Shown one piece after another: positions 56,306-64,000 of a stretch of 64,000 nucleotides of DNA (position 1 is the stretch's first letter; the number at the start of each line of letters is the position of its first letter). The position numbers and the translations under genes were made by a program. The notes beneath the pieces were generated by a model. It ran no database searches. It had not been told where the DNA came from and saw only the letters and a program-made list of their open reading frames with translations. Source of the stretch: Tethya wilhelma (lineage: Eukaryota > Porifera > Demospongiae > Tethyida > Tethyidae); the NCBI GenBank assembly GCA_964030475.1, contig CAXIPT010000010.1, forward strand, positions 943,287-1,007,286, read 5' to 3'.

Positions 56306-58585
56306 ATGGAAGGAATTGTAAATTCTACTGGAAAGATCCAGACTGTTGAAATGCATCTTGGTCACCCCCTCAGAATCATAGTATCAGGTACTTAAAATAT
56401 TTTTGTCAAGCGTAGGTATAGCTATAAGAAATTTCAAAGTTATCATGAATAACAAAAATATTATTTGTAAAATATACATGTAAAGCCTCCAAACAAAGGA
56501 CACTTTGGGGACAACAATAAATTCAGCTTGTTTGTCCTTTGTAGAGAGGTTGTCCTCTTCTTGGAGATTCTGGTGTTCAAAATAAATTATAAACTTCACA
56601 AAGGACAATTCTTGGTTCCCATGCAAAAATTTCATTTTCCTATTGTTACCATTGCATGTGCAAACAGTGTCTCTATGTTGGAGGGTCCACTATCTGAGGT
56701 TCTACTGTAGTATGATTTGTGCTGAACCATTCTATAGTGGACACCTGAGAGGCTCAGACTATACTGATTCAGAACATAGATCCTTGCCTTATTACTGTAA
56801 ATAAATACGTACTTATTATTTAGTCCTGTAGCCATACATAAAAACACTATATACAGGCCATGGCTATAATATGAAACTTTAGTTACCCCTATTAAGTCTT
56901 AATTGTATTGTTTGTACCTATAAGCAATGACACATACGCATCAGTTCTAGCAAATTTTGAGTTTACTTTCGATTTTGTTTGGTTTATTCAGGCTTTCCAT
57001 CAATCGTGGGATCAACTATTTTGGAAAAGCGACGGTACGTTCAACAGAATTTTGACCATCTTCGCACAATGTTGGTGATGGAGCCTCGTGGTCATCGAGA
57101 AATGTGTGGAGCAATACTGCTGGAGAAAGACAACGATGAAGCTGATTTTGCAGTGTTAATGATCTATAACGATTTAAATGGTGGTACGTAACTATATGAG
57201 TTGATTGTGTATCTCTCTCTCTCTTTCTCTTCCTGTCTAGGAGAGAAAAGGCCGATACTTTTTTGACATTGTTGCCCAATTAAGTCTTCTAGCTATGATA
57301 ATAATTATTATACAGTATATGGAAGTATTATATTCAGAATGAATTAATGCAGGCTATAGTACAATGTGTGGGCACGGTACTATTTGTCTTGGACGATTTG
57401 CTATCGATTACAAGCTTGTCAAACCAGTTTCACCCGAAACACCAGTAAAAATTCAATTTCCTTGTGGACTTGTAACAGCCTACACAGAATACAATGCTGA
57501 AACTGGTAAAACTGGTCGGACGAGATTTGAGAGTGTGCCAGCATTTGCATTTGCCATCAACCAAACTATTGAAGTAGGTAAGAAAGGAAAATAATATTAA
57601 TACCTCTCAATAATAGTTATTATAAACAACAATCATCAATGCAGTCCATATTATTCTGTATATCCTGATCTTAACTGACACTCAACCATTTTACATTATT
57701 ATGCATCCATATATTACATTGCAGATGGATATGGAGAGGTACATTATGATATTGGGTATGGTGGAGCGTTTTACGCCTATGTTGACACTAGCCAATTCCC
57801 ATCATTGGATTTAAAAGACTCTTCTGCCCATGAATTGATGTCTGTAGCTAAAGGAATCTCAAAGGCTGTTAAAAAACGAGTCAAACTATTCCATCCAAAA
57901 AGTGCTGACTTGGCATTTCTTCGTGGAACAATTCTGACATCTGGTACATATGCTAGCCATAATATGGCGCACGCACACACACGTACACACACACTCACGT
58001 GCACACACAAACACACACTTGCACACACACAGATACTGGTGAAATAAGTTATACCTACACTCAGTGTATTCTGGGCGATGGACAGGTGTTCTCCAAACTT
58101 GCTATATATATAGGTTTTGTGTTGGGCCTGATTATTATTCTATGTATCATTATTGTATAGGTTGATCGTTCCCCATGTGGCTCAGGAGTGACTGGAAAGA
58201 TAGCAGTCCTATTTTACAAGAAACAGATCAGGCTAGGTAAACTTTGCCAGCTAAGATGGTGTGACAGCAGATTCTGAGCATATAATATTATGTCACAAAT
58301 GAGTATATACGTAGTTCCAATCTCTGCCTATGTATATCTATTGTTATCATGGTGCCCACATGCACAATATAATTAGCTATTTGAATGCTTACAGATGAAC
58401 AACGACATTTTGTGAATGCTAAAACTGGAGCAAAATTGACTGCCAAGCCTCTTGAAGTTGTTCCTTATGGTTGTTATGATAATGCTGTGAGGGTGGAAGT
58501 GAGTGGCCATGGTTACTATACTGGAGAGAGCTCATTCTGGCAGGAAGAAGATGACCCTCTCAGAAATGGATTCTTAGTGAATTAA
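56306..58585 (+). CDS. Proline racemase / hydroxyproline epimerase-family enzyme
   Basis: Seven exons join in phase to give about 345 residues, a full-length family member: 56306-56387, 56992-57183, 57353-57577, 57725-57943, 58033-58085, 58161-58236 and 58395-58585 (TAA). The first catalytic region is STMCGHGTICLGRFA and the second is DRSPCGSGVTGKIAV, each with Cys. The Cys/Cys pair is that of proline racemases and hydroxyproline epimerases, which take and return the alpha proton. The animal trans-3-hydroxyproline dehydratase L3HYPDH has Thr at the second position. Epimerase or racemase chemistry is therefore more likely, but the exact substrate cannot be read. No signal peptide, so a cytosolic enzyme is expected. 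An AC microsatellite abuts the acceptor of exon 5. A broken relative of exons 1 and 2 faces it at 55343-54950. Confidence 0.92.
56480..56708. repeat. Diverged pogo-type miniature element
   Basis: AAACAAAGGACACTTTGGGG, TTGTCCTTTGTAGAGAGGTT and a GAGGTTCTACTG end relate it to 25701-26281. It lies in intron 1 of the racemase gene. Confidence 0.65.
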
Positions 58586-58898
58586 TATTAAGTTAAAGTT
58601 GATTGATGAACAAGAATTATTAATGGTTGTATTAATTTTATGTACTATAGTTTTAAGCCTTATCAATAATGCTCTCATAAAAATTTATGATCACAGAAAC
58701 AGCTGTTAGCTACTGAGAGTCAGATAGGCAAGTTGATGTGTTGCAAAGAATGACCAATGCTCCAGCAGCTTGTGAGTGTTCGATCAAGAGTATATTATAC
58801 GTATTTTGATTTGAAACAAGTTCTTTGCTACTTAATTGTGACTGGGAGATGTTAGTAGTTGCACTTTGAACATCATAATATGTACCTGAAACTATAGG

Positions 58899-59860
58899 TT
58901 CTTGGTTTCTCATCACTGTATGATGGTATAGGTTCTCAACACATTATCAAGAATATCTCAGCCTAGGAAGGTCGTATTGAGCTGGGATCGGTACCATTGT
59001 GATCAGCACCGTGAAAGAGAACTTTCAAATGATAATATGGTTTATTTCCAGATTTGAATTTTGATGAAAATCATCAAAAACCATGGATAGCCTTTGGTCA
59101 AGTGCGATTTTGACAAAAATTACCATTTTCCAATTTCACAAGTAAACCATATCATTTGAAAGCTCTCATCACTCTGATCACAGTGGTGCCAGTCCCATCT
59201 CAATACAACCTTCCTAGGCTGAGATAGGCCTGGTAATGTAATGTGTTGCTGGGTTCTTGGTTTCTCATCACGTACTATGATGGTTTTAGGTTCTTGGTTT
59301 CTCATCACTGTATGATGGTATAGGTTCTCAACACATTATCAAGAATATCTCAGCCTAGGAAGGTCGTATTGAGCTGGGATTGGTACCATTGTGATCAGCA
59401 CAAAGAGAACTTTTAAATGATATGGTTTATTTCCAGATTTGAATTTTGATGAAAATCATCAAAAACCATGGATTATATATAGCCTTTGGTCAAGTACGAT
59501 TTTGACAAAAATTACCATTTTCCAATTTCACAAGTAAACCATATCATTTGAAAGCTCTCATCACTCTGACCACAATGGTGCCAGTCCCATCTCAATACGA
59601 CCTCCTAGGCTGAGATAGGCCTGGTAATGTGTTGCTGGGTTCTTGGTTTCTCATCACGTATGATGGTTTTAGGTTCTTGGTTTCTCATCACTGTATGATG
59701 GTATAGGTTCTCAACACATTATCAATAATATCTCAGCATAGGAAGGTTGTATTGAGCTGGGATTGGTACCATTGTGATCAGCACAAAGAGATCTTTCAAA
59801 TGATATATTTTGATGTCATATTTAAATTTTGATGAAAATCATCAAAAAACATGGATTATA
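58899..59860. repeat. Tandem repeat of about 385 bp, two and a half copies
   Basis: AGGTTCTTGGTTTCTCATCA recurs at about 58899, 59288 and 59670. Each unit also contains ATCAAGAATATCTCAGCC and an inverted partner GGCTGAGATA, so units fold back on themselves. No protein. Confidence 0.85.
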
Positions 59861-60032
59861 GCCTTTAAATATATTCATAATCTTAAGCATGATAATTATT
59901 ACTAGCAGACAGACAGACGCTCGATCCCGACGAATTAATTTGTGACATAATTTTTAATTATTGGAAAAAATAATATTATCATTGTAATGTTATTATAATT
60001 TATTATAATAAATTAAATTAATAATGTTAATG

Positions 60033-60080
60033 AAAGCACCAAGGTGCATAAGCCTCGGCGCACTCACATGTATGCATGAC
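60033..60080. repeat. End of an AAGCCTCGGC-family element
   Basis: AATGAAAGCACCAAGGTGCA followed by TAAGCCTCGGCGCACTCAC matches the left end of 12464-13256. The far end is disrupted by later insertions. Confidence 0.65.
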
Positions 60081-60190
60081 ATATGACCAGCACGGTCCAC
60101 TGAGAGGTGTCAGCGGCCTAGCAAATTCAAGCCTGCTGCAATTGACCTGTGGTTAACCTAGTTATATTTAAACCGCTGTTTTGATGATCG

Positions 60191-60355
60191 CAGTGGCTAG
60201 AGAACCGGTAGTCCGTATACTTTCCTATTGATTTTGTATTGCCAGATTATAGTATCCGGATTTACCGGCACTCCAGCGGCGCGGGACTAGAGTGCCGGGT
60301 TCCATTGACTACCATATATTTAGCTTAGTATACGGACCCGGCTCTCTAGCCACTG
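60191..60355. repeat. 165-bp inverted-repeat element
   Basis: CAGTGGCTAGAGAACCGG and the inverse CCGGCTCTCTAGCCACTG form the ends; GTCCGTATAC is also inverted. GC-rich middle. Confidence 0.8.
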
Positions 60356-60384
60356 CCTTTGATGATTCATTGAATATACTTCAN

Positions 60385-60422
<38 letters not shown>

Positions 60423-60458
60423 CGTGTGTGTGTGTGTGTGTGTGCGTGTGTGTGTGTG
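60385..60458. repeat. TG microsatellite after an undetermined base
   Basis: TG run broken by GCGCGCACG, starting right after the n at 60384. Confidence 0.9.
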
Positions 60459-60702
60459 CATGACGGCTTTTTGTGCCACTATGGTATATACTGCCAGTGT
60501 ACTTAATCTGTATGGTGGATTTTCTGTGGTATGATTTCATACATACCACAAAAGCACCCCATACACCACATCCCAAAATGGACTTGTTTACCCACCAGCC
60601 ATACTCCCTCACTCTCTCTCATAAGCCTTTTGGTACTAGTATAGTTAGTCATACATATACACCATGCACTTGTACATTGATTGTTATAACTCTTGGGTTC
60701 AT

Positions 60703-60914
60703 AGAAAACCTCTGAACAAAGGACACTTTAAGGGAAATTTAAATTTATCTTGTTTGTCCTTTGTAGAGAGGCTGTCCTCTTCTCGGAGGTTCTGTTTGTA
60801 TTGCTACAATAGGGAATTGGAATTTTTGGGGAACTAAAAGTCGTCCTTTGTTGGGAGGTTTATAATACAGTGTCCCTCCTATCTCAGAGGGTCCAACTAT
60901 CAGAGGTTCTATTG
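60703..60914. repeat. Diverged pogo-type miniature element
   Basis: AACAAAGGACACTTTAAGGG, TTGTCCTTTGTAGAGAGG and CAGAGGTTCTATTG match the family of 25701-26281. Confidence 0.65.
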
Positions 60915-60944
60915 TATGTGACATGGCAAGTACATAGAAAGTTC

Positions 60945-61050
60945 ATTGGAAAAAACTTAAGATCTAGATCTAGCTGCGACTTGAATCCACATCTTTTGAA
61001 TTCTAGTCGAATGCTCTTACCACTGAGCTACTAGAACCCACTGGCATTGG
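60945..61050 (-). repeat. tRNA-like SINE stretch
   Basis: In reverse it reads TAGCTCAGTGGTAAGAGCAT and then a B-box-like GGATTCAAGTC. It is similar to 12650-12725 and 45040-45125. Confidence 0.65.
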
Positions 61051-61995
61051 AGCAGCTAGAGAATAGTAAACATATCAAAGTATTACAGCATATGGCTGCA
61101 GCCTGTATGCACAGTTGTGCTGCATGAAGCTCTACATGATTATACATTCTGTTCTTTGAGGTTTACCATTGTAATTCCATATTTGCACTATTTGCATGCA
61201 CACACACACACACTCACTCGCGCGTGGCGTATTTCCTGTTGGGGGGACTTTTATGGTTGCTACTTTAGGTAGCTACCTTTATGTGTGTTTGTTCAGGTAT
61301 AATACCATGGTGCAGTGCAGTGCTGTATATGCAACTCACTGCATAATGGAGGCTTCCAACTTGACCTTTTAAAGCTTTGATTTTTTCCTTGTTTGTACTT
61401 GCTAATTGTATTGAACTGCCTTTTTTGTAGGCTCTGACCAAAATTGTTTAAATACAAGCTCTATACACACAGTTCTTTAGTTTATATCTGTGTGACTATC
61501 TTCACTAGCAAGCTTTATCAGGTGCAGCAGCAGTTATAGTTTTTAAGTCAGAGTTGTTGCAAGCAGTTTAAACCAAATTTGATGTACTATTAAAATTTAA
61601 ATACAAGCTGTATACACAGTTTTGAGTTTATTTGTGTGACTGAGTAGACTAGCAAGTTTTATTAGGTGCAGCAGCAGCTATAGTTATAAATTTCAAGACT
61701 AGTCAGAGTTATAAAATTGCAAGCAGTTTTATAACTACGTAAATTCAGCTACAGTGTATACCCCAAGAAGAGTTTATATATATATAATTATTGCTTAATT
61801 TGTATCAAACTCGATTATAGAATTGAGCAAGTAAATTATTGTACAAGTTTATTCGATACTAGTACAGTAACAATTATTCATACTTATACAGTAGAAAACT
61901 TCAAAACTTGTGTTAGTATTACAGCGTGTAGTGATTAGGCTACTGTATCGTGACAGTCATTGTGCCTAAGATTTGAGTCGTAACCGTATAGATCG
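61051..61995. other. 5' flank of the secreted-protein gene
   Basis: AT-rich. It contains a duplicated block (AGGTGCAGCAGCAGTTATAG near 61520 and AGGTGCAGCAGCAGCTATAG near 61665). No exon seen. Confidence 0.5.
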
Positions 61996-63048
61996 ATGAT
62001 GCATCTCCCCCTCTCCATCCTCTTTGCTCTCTGTTGCCTGAGATTCACCTCGGCTCAGATGGATCTCACTAGTGAACCTGAAGCAGCTGGCTCTCAAGTG
62101 ACTATGGCCTCCATTGATCTCATAACCCAGTCTGGAGTGTTTCCTCCCGATAATAGGTTCCTACGGAGATTGGCCTACGTTGAGACTAGGGATGGAGTGG
62201 ATGTTGACACTTACAGGTATAGGTTCTAATGTGTTTGTTAAAATTGCATGACTGTGTAAGTCTTTAATTTCTTTGCTTGTAATTATTCATGTAAGCATTT
62301 GAGAATTGGTTTGTGTTGGGGATATGCATTTATTCATAGGTGTCTACTTGACCTATGAAATTTGAGGTTTGTAGTGGCTGTGCACAATCACTAAAAAACT
62401 CAAACCACTAAACACCACTAAAAAACTTGTTAGACACTGTTTTGTCTGTTTCTACATGCATATTAATTGTATGATACTTACCTGCTTGAGCAGGCATTGG
62501 GAGGGGTTCTTTAGATTTGGGATTATTTGTAAAGATACATGGTTGGCTCAGGTATAAATTTTAGAAATGTACTGCTGTTACAGTAGTTTAAATCTGTCTC
62601 ATTTTACTGTTAACTTTAACCGTTTTAGTTTGATATTAATCTATTCCCTTAATTGATGTTTTAGTTTGATATTAATCTATTCCCTTAATTGATTTTGCAC
62701 GTATGTACAGGCCTGGTTACCATGGTGGCATATGGCAAGTTGATGAAGAAATCTTCAATGAGACACTGAACATTGCAGCTCACCCCGAACTCCTCCAACC
62801 TGATGGCATCTACGTTCGAGTGGAGGACTCGTTCGGTTTGGACTGGACTGCACTGAAATGGGAGGACCTGAGGAGACCGATCATCTCAGCCCTAGCGGCA
62901 AGGATCTACTTTGCTATATTGGATGAGCCCATTCCTCCCACTGGTGACATCTTGGGTCAGGGGATGTATTGGAAGGAGGTCTATAACAGCGATCCTGACG
63001 ACACTGTGGAACAGTTTATTGCAGATGTCAATGAACTGGAATTGGAAG
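61996..63048 (+). CDS. Secreted protein with lysozyme-like domain (5' two exons)
   Basis: Exon 1 (61996-62216) starts at ATGATG and encodes a signal peptide (LPLSILFALCCLRFTSA). The segment FLRRLAYVETRDGVDVDTYR then resembles the catalytic-glutamate start of lysozyme or transglycosylase domains. Exon 2 (62711-63048) continues PGYHGGIWQVDEEIFNETL and a helical part ending with an acidic stretch at a GTATAC donor. The join TYR|PGYHGGIW is in frame. Such domains cleave peptidoglycan; here the family call rests on the YVETRDG and GGIWQVD pattern only. Further exons, and a stop, lie beyond what I can see; the next 400 bases hold only an AC run and a transposon end. Confidence 0.65.
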
Positions 63049-63185
63049 GTATACATACAATGTCATGCATACATACTTTAAGTCTAATATCATAGCCTCA
63101 AATGCCGTATTTGATAATTATTATGCATACTGTGCATGGTACGTTCTGTGTATACATGACAATAATTAAACTGCAAAGGAATTTC

Positions 63186-63198
63186 CACACACACACAC

Positions 63199-63237
<39 letters not shown>
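63186..63237. repeat. AC microsatellite
   Basis: Nearly uninterrupted AC run. Confidence 0.95.
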
Positions 63238-63240
<3 letters not shown>

Positions 63241-63461
63241 CCTACAGATGTAAACATTAACTGTAAAAGCCCCAAACAATTTTTGCAAATAATCTTTACA
63301 AGTACAAAACACAATCACACACAGTGTGTGTAGGTATATGAAGAGCATAAGTATTGTGATAAAAATAGTAGAGAATAAACCATTACCATGCTACAGATAT
63401 ACAACCGACTCTACGGTGATCATGTGACCTAATTAAACTGTGTTGACAGTAGGAGGTTATA

Positions 63462-64000
63462 CAGTGGAACCTCCGAATAACGGACAAGTTGGGAGCACGA
63501 CTTTTGTCCTTTATAGAGAGGTTGTCCTCTTTCAGAGGTTGACTCCAAAACGGGTCAATAAACATTTTATAATGATAAATTCTCATCCAGAATAAGCTTC
63601 AATATGCAGCATTTATAAATAACCCAAATAATGTATATATATACAAAGAGAAGTTTAAATTACAAAATCATGTTTACTGTTCACTCGGTGCTGAAAAAAA
63701 ATCATGAATTGTAGATTGCCTGGACGTTTTAGCTCTCAAGCTAGCCACTTCATCAACAGCCGATTCCACCATTTCAAATGTATGCAAATGTCCTTGACTT
63801 GCCAAAAACTGACCAATATCTTGTAATCCTTCTATGGCATCTTTGAAATTTTTCACTTTGAGAGGTGGTTCAACATCCATTTCAACAAGATCATCTTCAT
63901 CTTGATCTTGATTGCTTTCAATATGATCATCGTCCTGCTCTTTAAGTTGTTCAAAGAAAGCAGTTTCCCAATCATCACCAGAATTGTTCACACACACTTC
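63462..64000 (-). mobile_element. Pogo/Tigger-type DNA transposon, right part cut by window edge
   Basis: The tip CAGTGGAACCTCCGAATAAC is preceded by TA and matches the tips of the miniature element 25701-26281. Inside, an open frame on the minus strand from the window edge to the stop at 63674 encodes the acidic C-terminal tail of a Tigger-like transposase: an Asp/Glu run, a helical segment (AIEGLQDIGQFLASQGHL) and STIHDFF before the end. The DDE catalytic core would be to the right of the window. Intact tip plus open tail suggests a young copy. Confidence 0.8.

Noticed and set aside
60292..60612. Open frames across the TG run on both strands
   Set aside because: They are produced by the dinucleotide repeat and the n at 60384.

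Overview
The window is animal nuclear DNA, most likely from a demosponge such as Amphimedon. Genes are broken into short exons by AT-rich introns with GT/AG ends. Death-fold, Roc-COR, kinase-CARD-ankyrin, EGF, Kelch and proline-racemase modules lie side by side, and most non-coding sequence is miniature inverted-repeat elements, TG/AC microsatellites and one pogo/Tigger transposon. The organism is an inference. Almost all genes down to about 55.3 kb are on the minus strand; the last 8 kb reads mainly on the plus strand.

Layout. 2.06-3.6 kb: last two exons of a two-pass membrane protein (copy A). 4.87-6.0 kb: a subtilisin-like protease domain. 6.9-9.6 kb: linker exons and a decayed Roc-COR copy, next to a broken lysyl-hydroxylase (PLOD-type) fragment at 9.6-9.9 kb. 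11.3-12.4 kb: a Kelch-repeat protein. 12.4-20.6 kb: nested repeats with stray exons, including one EGF-like exon. 20.9-24.1 kb: copy B of the two-pass protein, with death-effector-like domains on its N-terminal side. 25.2-28.8 kb: an open Roc-COR-Death protein; 30.2-30.6 kb: a first exon ending inside a DED-like domain. 33.6-35.0 kb: an unrecognised gene. 36.9-39.1 kb: copy D of the two-pass protein. 42.1 kb: an orphan squalene-synthase exon. 42.6-47.2 kb: a kinase-CARD-ankyrin gene. 47.7-48.1 kb: a secreted ten-unit peptide-repeat protein. 49.7-55.3 kb: another two-pass membrane protein whose model starts with two proline-racemase-like exons. 56.3-58.6 kb: an intact proline-racemase-family enzyme in head-to-head orientation. 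62.0-63.0 kb: a secreted protein with a putative lysozyme-like domain. 63.46 kb to the right edge: a Tigger-type transposon.

Common theme. The two-pass proteins, the Roc-COR-Death gene and most stray linker exons use symmetric phase 1-1 exons, so modules can be duplicated or exchanged without breaking the frame. Death, DED, CARD, Roc-COR and kinase modules are those of innate-immune and cell-death signalling. The locus looks like a rapidly rearranging cluster in which such modules are joined to a family-specific glycosylated ectodomain held between two membrane segments. Single undetermined bases at 4288, 19493, 30184, 39763, 42248, 54940 and 60384 often lie where the content changes abruptly. 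They may mark joins, so several apparent fusions need long-read confirmation.
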